64,000 nt of DNA from Cytophaga sp. FL35 (lineage in GTDB: Bacteria; Bacteroidota; Bacteroidia; Flavobacteriales; Flavobacteriaceae): assembly GCF_014349235.1 (NCBI RefSeq), contig NZ_JACSOH010000003.1, positions 1 through 64,000 of the forward strand, given 5' to 3'. The notes beneath the pieces are model-generated. The model saw only the letters and a list, made by a program, of their open reading frames with translations. It made no database searches and was not told the origin of the DNA. Shown one piece after another: positions 45,425 to 53,979 of this stretch. The translations under genes and the position numbers were made by a program. Position 1 is the first letter of the stretch; every line of letters starts with the position of its first letter.

Positions 45425-45450
45425 ATGCCGCTATTTTGTAATAGCGGCAT
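45425..45450 (-). terminator. Hairpin downstream of the DUF1080 gene
   Basis: Perfect 11-bp stem ATGCCGCTATT / AATAGCGGCAT with a 4-base loop, 13 bases after the stop. The tail on the minus strand (TATTGTATTCATT) is T-rich but not a solid run. Confidence 0.7.
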
Positions 45451-45462
45451 CAAATCATTAAC

Positions 45463-46218
45463 TTAAAGTTGCTTTATTTTTATGTTTTTATAAAACACTT
45501 TGTCGTTATGGTCCTGCAGCCCAATTTTACCGGTGTGGTACTTTCCAAAATGTTCCCAGCCGTTAAACTTACTTTTAGATACCATTTGGTCCCAAGCCTC
45601 ATTACCCACGGGAAATTCTACAACTTTAGTACCATTGAGCTCAACACTACCTTTTTCTTCTTTATGGTTGACAGTAATGACCATGGTATTCCATTCACCG
45701 GCTGGCTTGGCTACATCTTTAGATGGTTCAACCATATCATAAAGTGCTCCGGCCTGATGCGATTTACCAGCCTTGGCATCGGGGTGCCTTTCGTTGTCCA
45801 GCACCTGTACTTCAGGACCGGTTGCGTAGGGTACGGACTGACCTACACTTTCGTTAACTCCCCAAAAAACGCCGCTATTTCCACCTTCGGAAATTTTCCA
45901 ATCCAAAGAAAGAACAAAATCTGTGTATTCTTTCTCAGTCACCAAATCGTGTAACTCACCTTTCTTTTTTTCACTGGGCGGATAGTAAACCATGGCGCCA
46001 TCTTCCAATTTCCAGTTTTCGGAAACGCTATCCTTTCCATATACCTTCCATCCATCAAAAGAAGTGCCATCGAACAAAGTAATCCACTCTGTGTTCAATT
46101 TTTCTTCCTTTATTTCAATCTCGGTACTTTCGGCGGTCATTTCTGCTTTCTTCTCAGCCTTTTCCTTGCATGCCATTGTTGATAAGGCAATGCACGCCAC
46201 TAGGGTTAATTTTTTCAT
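45463..46218 (-). CDS. DUF1080 (3-keto-disaccharide hydrolase) lipoprotein
   Basis: A 251-residue lipoprotein (ACIALSTMACKEK, Cys17), with a Lys/Glu-rich linker and a single DUF1080 jelly-roll domain: WITLFDGTSFDGWKVYG, FVLSLDWKISEGGNSGVFWG, YATGPEVQVLDNERHPD and the C-terminal GKIGLQDHNDKVFYKNIKIK. Members of this family act on 3-keto-glycosides in characterised systems, releasing the aglycone from sugars first oxidised at C3. The GMC oxidoreductase at 52267 could supply that oxidation. The location outside the inner membrane is set by the lipobox. It follows the 46289 TIM-barrel gene, but a hairpin lies between, so co-transcription may be partial. Confidence 0.92.
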   Translation of the reverse strand: MKKLTLVACIALSTMACKEKAEKKAEMTAESTEIEIKEEKLNTEWITLFDGTSFDGWKVYGKDSVSENWKLEDGAMVYYPPSEKKKGELHDLVTEKEYTDFVLSLDWKISEGGNSGVFWGVNESVGQSVPYATGPEVQVLDNERHPDAKAGKSHQAGALYDMVEPSKDVAKPAGEWNTMVITVNHKEEKGSVELNGTKVVEFPVGNEAWDQMVSKSKFNGWEHFGKYHTGKIGLQDHNDKVFYKNIKIKQL

Positions 46219-46262
46219 TGATTTTTGGTGTTAATTAGTTGTTTGAATTTGATATATAAGTA

Positions 46263-46283
46263 AAGGGGGCAAATAGCCCCCTT
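46263..46283 (-). terminator. Hairpin between the TIM-barrel and DUF1080 genes
   Basis: AAGGGGGC / GCCCCCTT with a 5-base loop, followed on the minus strand by TTTACTTATAT. It probably ends or attenuates the transcript of the 46289-47341 gene. Confidence 0.65.
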
Positions 46284-46288
46284 AAGAT

Positions 46289-47341
46289 TTATGTTCCCAA
46301 TATTTTCTTTAGCATCTCTTTATCTATTTCAGCCCCGGCAAAATCATCAAATGTTTTTTCCGTGGCCTCAATAATGTGGTCCTGAATGAACTTGGCACCT
46401 TCCCTAGCTCCTTGTTCCGGACTTTTGATACAACATTCCCATTCCATCACCGCCCATACGTCACAACCGTATTGGGTAAGTTTGGAGAAAATGGTCTTAA
46501 AATCTATTTGTCCGTCACCTAAAGAACGGTAACGCCCGGCTCTTTGCCCCCAATCATTATATCCTCCAAAAGCTCCTTTCTTTCCGGTCGGGTTAAATTC
46601 AGAATCCTTAACATGAAATGATTTTATGAACTCATGGTAATGGTCTATGTAAGTGATATAGTCCAATTGCTGAAGCACAAAGTGACTTGGATCATAGAGG
46701 ATATTTACTCTCTTATGGTTACCGGTAGCTTCTAAGAAGCGTTCAAAAGTATCGCCATCATGCAGATCTTCTCCTGGGTGAATTTCATAACATACGTCTA
46801 CGCCCTCTTCATCAAAATGGTTAAGAATAGGCATCCACCTTTTTGCCAATTCTTCAAAACCCATTTCTACCAATCCTGCAGGACGCTGTGGCCAAGGATG
46901 CCACGTATGCCAAAGAAGTGCGCCAGAAAATGTAGCGTGAGCCGTAATCCCCAATCTTCTACTGGCAGTTGCCGCTTTTTTTACCACGTCAACGGCCCAT
47001 TCTGTTCTTGCCTTTGGATTGTTCTTAACGGCATCCGGCGCAAAATTATCGAACATAAGATCGTAGGCAGGGTGTACCGCCACCAATTGTCCCTGTAAAT
47101 GGGTGGACAGCTCAGTGATTTCAAGTCCGTATGAATTCACCTTTCCTTTTAACTCATCGCAATAATCTTGGCTCTCTGCCGCCTTGTCCAAATCGATTAA
47201 AAACTTTTCCCAAGTAGGTATTTGAATACCTTTATAACCGAGGTCTGCTGCCCATTTACACATTCCATCCAAAGAATTGAAGGGTGCCTTATTGTCTACG
47301 AATTGGGCCAAAAAGACGGCCGGTCCTTTAATTGTTTTCAT
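46289..47341 (-). CDS. Cytoplasmic sugar phosphate isomerase/epimerase-like TIM-barrel protein
   Basis: A 350-residue AP-endonuclease-2-like TIM barrel without signal peptide, so cytoplasmic. Likely metal/active-site segments are TELSTHLQGQLVAVHPAYDL, VCYEIHPGEDLHDGDTFERF, NILYDPSHFVLQQLDYI, FHVKDSEFNPTG and WAVMEWECCIKSPEQGAREG; Glu, Asp/His, His and Glu at the barrel ends match the divalent-metal pattern of xylose-isomerase-like enzymes. Such proteins are frequent partners of Gfo/Idh dehydrogenases and of 3-keto-sugar pathways (compare YcjR). The exact substrate is unknown. A short open frame with an AGGAGGT in front lies just upstream of its start. Confidence 0.9.
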   Translation of the reverse strand: MKTIKGPAVFLAQFVDNKAPFNSLDGMCKWAADLGYKGIQIPTWEKFLIDLDKAAESQDYCDELKGKVNSYGLEITELSTHLQGQLVAVHPAYDLMFDNFAPDAVKNNPKARTEWAVDVVKKAATASRRLGITAHATFSGALLWHTWHPWPQRPAGLVEMGFEELAKRWMPILNHFDEEGVDVCYEIHPGEDLHDGDTFERFLEATGNHKRVNILYDPSHFVLQQLDYITYIDHYHEFIKSFHVKDSEFNPTGKKGAFGGYNDWGQRAGRYRSLGDGQIDFKTIFSKLTQYGCDVWAVMEWECCIKSPEQGAREGAKFIQDHIIEATEKTFDDFAGAEIDKEMLKKILGT

Positions 47342-47343
47342 TA

Positions 47344-47370
47344 TTAGTGTTGTTTGTTCTTACTATACAT
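47344..47370 (-). CDS. Possible 8-codon leader ORF before the TIM-barrel gene
   Basis: ATG TAT AGT AAG AAC AAA CAA CAC TAA ends 2 bases before the ATG of the 46289-47341 gene. AGGAGGT, a perfect Shine-Dalgarno core, lies 10 bases upstream (47381-47387). In this phylum such sequences are seldom used, so the reading as a coupled leader peptide is tentative. Confidence 0.3.
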   Translation of the reverse strand: MYSKNKQH

Positions 47371-47692
47371 CTCTTAATTTACCTCCTAAATTGGCAAATA
47401 TGACTTATATTTATTTCTTAATCTTTCACCATTTATACATAAAAAATGGGAAGTCATAAATATAGGGAATCCCTTAGGATTAACACAAGATAATTGACGT
47501 GCATTACACTTTTGAAGCAAAAGGTTTTGTTGATTTTATGCCAGCTGCTCAAAGATATGATTTCGCTTATCTGATAATTAACGGAAAAACAAGGTCATAT
47601 ATCCAATAGTTAATTTTCGTCAAATTATTTAAACTTATATTTTTAGTTGGATATGAACTTTAAGCGGTTTTCTCACTAAAAACTACTGTTCT
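47371..47692. other. Intergenic region between divergent TIM-barrel and ASCH genes
   Basis: About 320 bases, AT-rich. On the minus strand CATATTTG at about 47395-47402 is a one-mismatch promoter box. On the plus strand TATATTTTTAG lies near 47637 but without a matching upstream box. No hairpin, repeat or RNA gene was found. Confidence 0.4.
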
Positions 47693-48157
47693 ATGGAAAA
47701 TACTTCGGCAAGACATCTTTGGGGCGACTATTTAGACCAGCACTTGGAATATGCCTTTACAGAGGCTCCAAAAGTAGTTCATTTTTGTAATAATGAACAG
47801 GATGCCAATGAGTGCGCCTTGTTGGTAAAAAAAGGAATTAAAAAAGCTACCTCTCCATGCTTACTGGAATTACAACTAAGTAAAGAGCCCTTACCGAAAA
47901 TAGGGGACTTTATGATAGTGACAAATTGGGAAGGTGAGGCCCAATGCTTGGTAAGGACCACTTCCGTTAGGCTAAAACCCTTTTTTAGTATTGATGAGTA
48001 TTATGCAAAAGTAGAGGGTGAAGGGGATAAAAGTCTTGCTTATTGGAAAAAATCCCATTGGGATTACTATACTAAAACCCTACAACCCTATGGCCGCAAA
48101 CCCAACAATAGTATGATCGTGGTCTGCCAAGAATTTGAGAAAGTATTCGAGCGATAA
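47693..48157 (+). CDS. ASCH-domain protein
   Basis: A 154-residue cytoplasmic protein of the ASCH superfamily, a beta-barrel fold related to PUA that binds RNA or modified nucleosides. Visible are the N-terminal ARHLWGDYLDQHLEYAF, the central GIKKATSPCLLELQL and PKIGDFMIVTNWEGEAQCLV, and the end SLAYWKKSHWDYY. Some relatives (for example the YqfB group) hydrolyse N4-acetylcytidine; I cannot show that activity here. The gene is opposite in direction to its sugar-catabolic neighbours and probably unrelated to them. Confidence 0.88.
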   Translation: MENTSARHLWGDYLDQHLEYAFTEAPKVVHFCNNEQDANECALLVKKGIKKATSPCLLELQLSKEPLPKIGDFMIVTNWEGEAQCLVRTTSVRLKPFFSIDEYYAKVEGEGDKSLAYWKKSHWDYYTKTLQPYGRKPNNSMIVVCQEFEKVFER

Positions 48158-48158
48158 A

Positions 48159-48192
48159 AAATCCCTGAAACCTCGTTCGGTCTCAGGGATTT
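48159..48192. terminator. Bidirectional terminator between ASCH and Gfo/Idh genes
   Basis: AAATCCCTGA / TCAGGGATTT stem closing an inner AACC...GGTC helix; A-run before and T-run after, so it can serve both converging genes. Confidence 0.8.
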
Positions 48193-48217
48193 ACTTATAA
48201 AATTCACTTTAAAGGGT

Positions 48218-49357
48218 CTACTCTTCAAGTTCTACCCAGGTATTTCCATTTTTATGGGATTCTACCGTGGCTTCAATAAAGTTCATGCCTCGCACTCCGT
48301 CCTTCATGGTTGGGTAAGATCCATCTTGTTGCTCTTCTCCACGAATGGCCCTAGCCACACCCAGGTAAATGTTAGCCATAGAATCAAAAATCCCTTCTGG
48401 ATGTCCGGCAGGTAATTTTGTACCGTCTAGAGAAAACTCACTATTATAGGAATGACCCGGTTTGTATACTTTGGTAGGCTCCGTATCGCTCATCATATAC
48501 AAGAAATTAGGTTTCTCCTGCTCCCATCTAAAGGAAGCTTTTTCACCATAAATGGCAATGGCCAAACCATTTTCTTCTCCAGTTGCAACTTGACTACCCC
48601 TTATAACCCCTTTAACGTGGTCCCCCATACGGATAAGGACTGTACCATCCACATCCATCTGGTTATCTTCATATAGGTAATTAAAGTCGCAAAGAAGAGA
48701 CTTTACCTCTAGCCCGGTAGTGTATTCAACCATATTAAAGGCATGAACACCAATATCACCCATACAAGAGCTAATACCGGCCTTTTTAGGGTCTAGCCTC
48801 CAAACGCTTGATCTCTTTTCCTTATCGTGGATGATTGGATTGATCCATCCTTGGTAATACCTAGCGTCCACTTTGTGGATTTTTCCTAAGGCTCCCTGCT
48901 TGATCATTTCCTTCATTTGACGTACCATTGGGTAACCGGTATAGGTATGTGTAAGAGCGAATATAGATCCTGATTTTTGATGCGCCTCCTGCAAAATTTT
49001 CGCCTCTTCCAGTGTGGTGGTCATTGGCTTTTCACAAATAACGTGAAAACCGTTATCCAACAACTTTTTGGCCATAGGGAAGTGAAGGAAATTGGGCGTA
49101 AGTACGGAGCAAACTTGAATTCGCTCATCCACAGGCAGCTTTAGCTCTTCTTCTACCATGGTATCAAAATCCTTGTATATCCTATTGGTAGGCACATCTA
49201 TTTCTTTGGCAAAAGCCATATTCTGCTCAAAATCCGGGTTAAAAACAGCCCCTACGATTTGATAGTTATCATTGATATGGGAAGCCACACGGTGTAAAAC
49301 TCCAATTAACGAGTCACCACCACCTCCCAAAATTCCTAATCTGATTTTCTTTGGCAT
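48218..49357 (-). CDS. Gfo/Idh/MocA family oxidoreductase
   Basis: NAD(P)-dependent sugar dehydrogenase of 379 residues, cytoplasmic (no signal). The Rossmann fold begins with RLGILGGGGDSLIGVLHR; the catalytic block CEKPMTTTLEEAK carries the conserved EKP, and DARYYQGWINP, SSCMGDIGVHAFNMVEYTTG contain the second Lys/Asp-His pair region (GDIGVH). Relatives in 3-keto-sugar pathways (YcjS type) reduce 3-keto sugars to the parent sugar. Gene order (with an MFS carrier upstream and TIM barrels nearby) supports such a role. It is read after the MFS gene with a 63-base gap. Confidence 0.92.
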   Translation of the reverse strand: MPKKIRLGILGGGGDSLIGVLHRVASHINDNYQIVGAVFNPDFEQNMAFAKEIDVPTNRIYKDFDTMVEEELKLPVDERIQVCSVLTPNFLHFPMAKKLLDNGFHVICEKPMTTTLEEAKILQEAHQKSGSIFALTHTYTGYPMVRQMKEMIKQGALGKIHKVDARYYQGWINPIIHDKEKRSSVWRLDPKKAGISSCMGDIGVHAFNMVEYTTGLEVKSLLCDFNYLYEDNQMDVDGTVLIRMGDHVKGVIRGSQVATGEENGLAIAIYGEKASFRWEQEKPNFLYMMSDTEPTKVYKPGHSYNSEFSLDGTKLPAGHPEGIFDSMANIYLGVARAIRGEEQQDGSYPTMKDGVRGMNFIEATVESHKNGNTWVELEE

Positions 49358-49420
49358 TGTAATCCTATTTAATGATTGAAAAGTTGTATTTGAATTAAGG
49401 GTAACAATTTAATAAAATAG

Positions 49421-50647
49421 CTACGATTTAAAGGCTATTTTTTCATTTTTGAACAGAATAAGGTATAGAATCATGACAATGAAGGCAAAAGAGGCCGGAT
49501 AGTACCAGATAGACCGCCAATCATGCACATTTTCTGTTACCAAATAGTTGTCCGTGATGATACCAGCAATCCAAAAGCCTATAAGCATGCCCACCCCATA
49601 AGTGGCCAATGTGATCAAACCTTGTGCTGAACTTTTAAACGCTGTCCCTGCTTTGCTATCGGTATAAATCTGACCCGAAACAAAGAAAAAATCATAGCAG
49701 ATTCCATGAAGGGCAATTCCCAAAAGAAGCACAAACGGCATATCGCCATTACTGGCAAATGCAAAAAATAAATATCGTAATCCCCAAGCCAACATAGCCA
49801 CCAAAATGGTCATTTTAAAACCAAATCGCTTAAAAAAGTAGGGTAATAAAAGAAGGAACAATATTTCGGATACTTGACCAACCGTCATTTTACCTGCTGG
49901 ATTGGAAACACCAATTTCGCCTAAAAATTGACCGGCATGTTGGTAATAGAATGCCAATGGCACACATATAAAAACAGAGGCCAGAAAAAATACCAGAAAA
50001 TTTCTGTCCTTTAACAACGCCAAGGCATCCAAACCTAGCAATTCCTTAAGAGAAACCTTTTTAGAACTACTGGCCTTAGGTGGCGTTTTTGGCAAGGTAA
50101 AACTGAACAATCCTAGAATAGCCGAGGAGACAGCAGCCATTAAAAATGTATTGCGTAACAGCCCTTCTGAAATTCCTCCTTGGGAATCCCAATTCAATAA
50201 ACTGATCAATAGGCCTGCCGTAATCCATCCAGCGGTACCAAAAACCCGTACAAAGGAGAACTCTTTTGCGGGATCCTTCATTTGCCCAAAAGAAACAGAA
50301 TTGACCAATGCCAAGGTAGACATGTACAAAATCATGTAAACCAGCAAATAAGGGAAAAATTCCTCAAAGCTATTGGCCCGGTATAGCATGAACATTAATA
50401 TTGCGCCCACCAGATGGACCGACCCCAGAATTCTTTCGGCATTAAAAAACCGGTCTGCAATTAATCCAATAATAAACGGTGAAAGAATAGCTCCCCAAGA
50501 TTGGGTAGAATAGGCCAATGCTATTTGAGACCCATTTGAGTCTAAAGTATTAGGTAAATAGATTCCCAGGGTTACGAACCAACTTCCCCAGATGAAGAAT
50601 TCAAGAAACATCATCAAGGAAAGTTGGATCCGTATGTTTGTACTCAT
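49421..50647 (-). CDS. NupG-like MFS transporter (nucleoside:H+ symporter family)
   Basis: A 408-residue, 12-helix major-facilitator protein. The N-terminal LMMFLEFFIWGSWFVTLGIY and the segment FSFVRVFGTAGWITAGLLIS are characteristic of the nucleoside:H+ symporter group common in Bacteroidota. In this setting between a Gfo/Idh dehydrogenase and TIM-barrel isomerases it more likely carries a (keto-)sugar or its derivative across the inner membrane than a nucleoside; that is inference. The DinB gene ends 3 bases before its start. Confidence 0.9.
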   Translation of the reverse strand: MSTNIRIQLSLMMFLEFFIWGSWFVTLGIYLPNTLDSNGSQIALAYSTQSWGAILSPFIIGLIADRFFNAERILGSVHLVGAILMFMLYRANSFEEFFPYLLVYMILYMSTLALVNSVSFGQMKDPAKEFSFVRVFGTAGWITAGLLISLLNWDSQGGISEGLLRNTFLMAAVSSAILGLFSFTLPKTPPKASSSKKVSLKELLGLDALALLKDRNFLVFFLASVFICVPLAFYYQHAGQFLGEIGVSNPAGKMTVGQVSEILFLLLLPYFFKRFGFKMTILVAMLAWGLRYLFFAFASNGDMPFVLLLGIALHGICYDFFFVSGQIYTDSKAGTAFKSSAQGLITLATYGVGMLIGFWIAGIITDNYLVTENVHDWRSIWYYPASFAFIVMILYLILFKNEKIAFKS

Positions 50648-50650
50648 GGG

Positions 50651-51094
50651 TTAACGCTTATAGAAAATATAATCCAAGGCCAAAGGTTCTATACCATTTT
50701 GCCTTAAATCCATCAATATTTGACCCCGGTGATGGGCAGAATGATTAATGATGTGAAATAATACATCCTGTATGGTATTGGCAAATAACCTGCCCTCAGA
50801 ACTTTCATAGCTTATGCGCTTCTCAAAGTTATCCGTATGGGAAGTGATATCAAAAGTGGCGCGTTGATTTTCATAATGAATTTCTTCCCAAGTATTGGGT
50901 TCATGAATATCAAATACATTAAATGCACTTTTTTCTTCCCTCAATCTAGCATTCCAAATGTGGTGTGCGTTAAGTACATGGCTAAACAGCTCCTTGCTCT
51001 TTACGGGCACGGAGTCAAGTTCATTACAATAAGCAATGAGTTTTTTGTTACAAAAGAAATTGTAATCAAAAAGTTGGTTAAAAAAAGTTTTCAC
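50651..51094 (-). CDS. DinB family protein
   Basis: A 147-residue four-helix-bundle protein of the DinB/YfiT superfamily, which includes metal-dependent thiol transferases and nuclease-like proteins. The three-His metal site is visible: His near 46 in HVLNAHHIWNARL, and HIINHSAHHRGQI near 115-127. It sits between the Tat-exported TIM-barrel gene (36-base gap) and the MFS gene (3-base gap), all on one strand, so it is probably part of that operon. Its job in a sugar pathway is unclear; no signal peptide, so cytoplasmic. Confidence 0.88.
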   Translation of the reverse strand: MKTFFNQLFDYNFFCNKKLIAYCNELDSVPVKSKELFSHVLNAHHIWNARLREEKSAFNVFDIHEPNTWEEIHYENQRATFDITSHTDNFEKRISYESSEGRLFANTIQDVLFHIINHSAHHRGQILMDLRQNGIEPLALDYIFYKR

Positions 51095-51130
51095 TTATGT
51101 ACGTCAATGCGATTTTTTCACAAATAGAAA

Positions 51131-52126
51131 CTAGCCTAATTTCTTGGAAGCTTCAATCAACAATTCCTTTGTGGCCAAAATACCGGCTTCCTCATCCAAC
51201 TCGCTACCCTCATACTCAACTCCTATATAACCGGTGTAGCCATGATCTTTTACAATTTTGAGCATTTTCACATAATCTATTTCGGTTTCGTTGCCTTCTG
51301 CATCAAAATCATGGGATTTGGCACTAACCGCCTTTGCATGTGGCATAAGCTCTTCCACACCCTTGTATATATCATACATTTCGGCGCAATCCCATGTACC
51401 TTCTTTACGCTTGATACAGAAATTGCCAAAATCTGGGAGCGTCCCACAATTATCCAATTCAACTTTCTCCATTACCTGGGCATGAAGTGCCCCGTTAGAT
51501 GAAAGTCCGCCGTGGTTCTCCACCAAAACATTTATATTCTTTGTTTTCGCATACGTACTCAATTTGGTGAGTCCGTCTACAGAATTGGCTATCCACTCTT
51601 CAGGATCATTGCTACCGTTAAGGTTTACCCTTATCGCATGGCAACCCATGGCAGCCGCAGCATCTACCCATTTTTTGTGTTTTTCTATTGTCTCGTTTCT
51701 TTCTGCTTCATCAGTTACCGCCAGATTTCCTTGACCATCGATCATGATCAACACATTTTCCATTCCATGTTTTTCTGCCTCTGCATTGCACTTCTCGACA
51801 AAAGCTGCCATAGCCTCTTCGGAATAGCCTGCTTTTTCCAATTCAGGGTTGTATAATTGAGACACATATTCTAGACCGGTAAAGCCCCAATTCTTTGCCT
51901 TTTCCGCAAACGTATAAGGGTCTACGCCATCTTCACGAATCATTTTGTGTATGGACCATTGGGCTAAAGAAAGCTTGAAAAAAGGTTCGGCCGCGGTTTC
52001 AGGCATCTCAGCGGTATCAGCAGCACCTTCTTCTTTTTTCTTGGTTTCCTTACAGGCATAAATACCCATAATCGATAATGCAGCACCTGCTTTAGAACTA
52101 TTGGCAATAAACTTACGTCTTTTCAT
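51131..52126 (-). CDS. Tat-exported TIM-barrel isomerase-like lipoprotein
   Basis: A 331-residue protein with a twin-arginine signal (MKRRKFIANSSKAGAALS) that ends in a lipobox (MGIYACKE, Cys25), followed by a Glu/Lys-rich linker and a hydroxypyruvate-isomerase/xylose-isomerase-like TIM barrel: FFKLSLAQWSIHKM, FTGLEYVSQLYN, VLVENHGGLSSNG, GTLPDFGNFCI, AVSAKSHDFDAEGN and GYIGVEYEGSE. Glu, Asp, His and Glu at the strand ends match the metal site. Tat export suggests folding with its metal before transport, and a place in the periplasm or outer leaflet. First gene of the minus-strand block, divergent from the GMC gene. Confidence 0.9.
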   Translation of the reverse strand: MKRRKFIANSSKAGAALSIMGIYACKETKKKEEGAADTAEMPETAAEPFFKLSLAQWSIHKMIREDGVDPYTFAEKAKNWGFTGLEYVSQLYNPELEKAGYSEEAMAAFVEKCNAEAEKHGMENVLIMIDGQGNLAVTDEAERNETIEKHKKWVDAAAAMGCHAIRVNLNGSNDPEEWIANSVDGLTKLSTYAKTKNINVLVENHGGLSSNGALHAQVMEKVELDNCGTLPDFGNFCIKRKEGTWDCAEMYDIYKGVEELMPHAKAVSAKSHDFDAEGNETEIDYVKMLKIVKDHGYTGYIGVEYEGSELDEEAGILATKELLIEASKKLG

Positions 52127-52266
52127 TAATTTGGATTAGTTTGTTGTTTTAGAAGTATTTGGAGTTAATTTACGCACGAATATGCGATTCCATTAAGGTA
52201 TACGGCGAATAAATGTAGAAAATTAATTTAATATTTAATAAATTTAGGGACTAAACAATTCTGTAG
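52127..52266. promoter_or_regulatory. Divergent promoter region of the sugar-catabolic island
   Basis: The 140 bases between the two divergent halves of the island. TAAATTTAG on the plus strand near 52240 and TACATTTA on the minus strand near 52211 are one-mismatch promoter boxes. No clear operator palindrome was found, and no regulator gene lies in the island. Confidence 0.45.
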
Positions 52267-53979
52267 ATGAGTAAATTTTATTACAACGAAGAAAGCGATT
52301 CGTACGATGCCATTGTGGTAGGTACCGGAATCAGTGGTGGTTGGGCCGCAAAGGAACTTTGTGAAAACGGACTCAAGACCCTGGTTTTGGAACGAGGAAG
52401 AATGGTAAAGCATATTGAAGACTACGAAACCGCGAACAAAGACCCCTGGGATTTTCCTAATGCCGGAAAGGCTACACAGGAAATCATTGCAAAACAGCAA
52501 AAGCAACATAGAACTGGCTATACTACAAGCCAAGCGAGCCATATGTGGTTTGTGAACGATTTGGAGCACCCTTACAACGAGATAAGACGTTTTGATTGGA
52601 TGCGTGGGTATCATGTGGGTGGTAGATCGTTGCAATGGGGGCGTCAAAGTTACCGTTGGAGCGACATTGATTTTTCTGCCAACCAGAGAGAAGGCATTGC
52701 CGTAGATTGGCCGGTAAGGTACAAGGATATTGCCCCTTGGTATTCCAAAGTAGAAAATTATATTGGAGTAAGTGGGGAATCCCTTAATCTTCCTCAATTA
52801 CCGGACAGTGATTTTCTACCGGCAATGGACCTTAACTGTGTAGAAGAACATTTTAAGAGCAAGGTAACCGAATCTTTTGATGGTCGCGCAGTAACCGTTG
52901 GTCGTGTAGCCCACATTACCGGAGACAAAACATTTGACGGAAGAACCAAGTGCCAGTTTAGGAACAGATGTATTAGAGGTTGTCCTTTTGGTGGGTATTT
53001 CAGTAGTTTATCCTCTACCCTTCCTGCGGCGGAAGCTACCGGAAATATGACTTTAAGACCAGATTCTATCGTTCACGAAGTGATGTATGACCCCGATACG
53101 AAAAAAGCTACGGGCGTAAAGGTAATAGATAGGGTCACCAAGGAACATTATGAATTTAAGGCCAAGGTAATATTCCTTTGTGCATCTGCTATTGCATCAA
53201 CCTCCATATTAATGCAATCCAAGTCCGATCGTTTCCCTAATGGAATGGGTAATGATTCCGATCAGTTAGGTCGTAATATCATGGACCACCACTTAGGAGT
53301 AGGGGCCAGCGGTAGTTTTGAAGGTTTTGAGGACAAGTACTATAAAGGTAGAAGACCCAACGGTGTTTATATTCCTAGGTTTAGAAACCTTGGTGGTGCT
53401 TCGGACAGAAAGGACTATAAGCGTGGCTTTGGGTACCAAGGTGGTGCCAGCAGGGGAGACTGGGAAGAAACCGTTGCGGAACTAGCTTATGGTAAAGATT
53501 TAAAGGAAAGTATCCTTAAACCAGGTGGTTGGAGAATGGGAATCGGTGGTTTTGGAGAAGTTCTTCCTTACCAGGATAACAGATTCACTTTGGATTATGA
53601 AAAATTAGACCAATGGGGTCTGCCTACCGTAACCTTTGATGCCGATCTACAAGAAAACGAATTCAACATGCGTAAGGATATGCAGGCTTCTGCAGTGGAG
53701 ATGTTGGAAAAAGCAGGCTTTAAAGATGTAAAAGGACACGATGGTCCTACAGGACTAGGTCTTGGAATTCACGAAATGGGAACTGCCCGTATGGGGCGTG
53801 ATAGAAGAACATCCGTACTAAACGGAAACAATCAATTACATGATGTACCAAACGTTTATGTAACAGATGGTTCTTTTATGACCTCTGCCAGTTGTGTCAA
53901 CCCATCTTTAACCTATATGGCTTTCACCGCAAGGGCTGCCAACCACGCGGTAAGCGAACTTAAAAAAGGAAACATATAA
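52267..53979 (+). CDS. GMC family oxidoreductase with probable Fe-S motif (glycoside 3-dehydrogenase-like)
   Basis: A 570-residue FAD enzyme. VVGTGISGGWAAKELCENG is the FAD-binding start, GYHVGGRSLQWGRQSYRW follows, and the GMC C-terminal block (GLGIHEMGTARMG with the catalytic His; NPSLTYMAFTARAANHAV) is complete. Cys229, Cys235 and Cys239 (C-x5-C-x3-C) match in spacing the three Cys that hold a 3Fe-4S cluster in FAD-dependent glucose dehydrogenase catalytic subunits. No signal peptide is present; the small subunit encoded next has a Tat signal, so export as a folded complex is expected. Related enzymes oxidise sugars or glycosides at C3. The stop overlaps the next ATG by one base. Confidence 0.92.
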   Translation: MSKFYYNEESDSYDAIVVGTGISGGWAAKELCENGLKTLVLERGRMVKHIEDYETANKDPWDFPNAGKATQEIIAKQQKQHRTGYTTSQASHMWFVNDLEHPYNEIRRFDWMRGYHVGGRSLQWGRQSYRWSDIDFSANQREGIAVDWPVRYKDIAPWYSKVENYIGVSGESLNLPQLPDSDFLPAMDLNCVEEHFKSKVTESFDGRAVTVGRVAHITGDKTFDGRTKCQFRNRCIRGCPFGGYFSSLSSTLPAAEATGNMTLRPDSIVHEVMYDPDTKKATGVKVIDRVTKEHYEFKAKVIFLCASAIASTSILMQSKSDRFPNGMGNDSDQLGRNIMDHHLGVGASGSFEGFEDKYYKGRRPNGVYIPRFRNLGGASDRKDYKRGFGYQGGASRGDWEETVAELAYGKDLKESILKPGGWRMGIGGFGEVLPYQDNRFTLDYEKLDQWGLPTVTFDADLQENEFNMRKDMQASAVEMLEKAGFKDVKGHDGPTGLGLGIHEMGTARMGRDRRTSVLNGNNQLHDVPNVYVTDGSFMTSASCVNPSLTYMAFTARAANHAVSELKKGNI

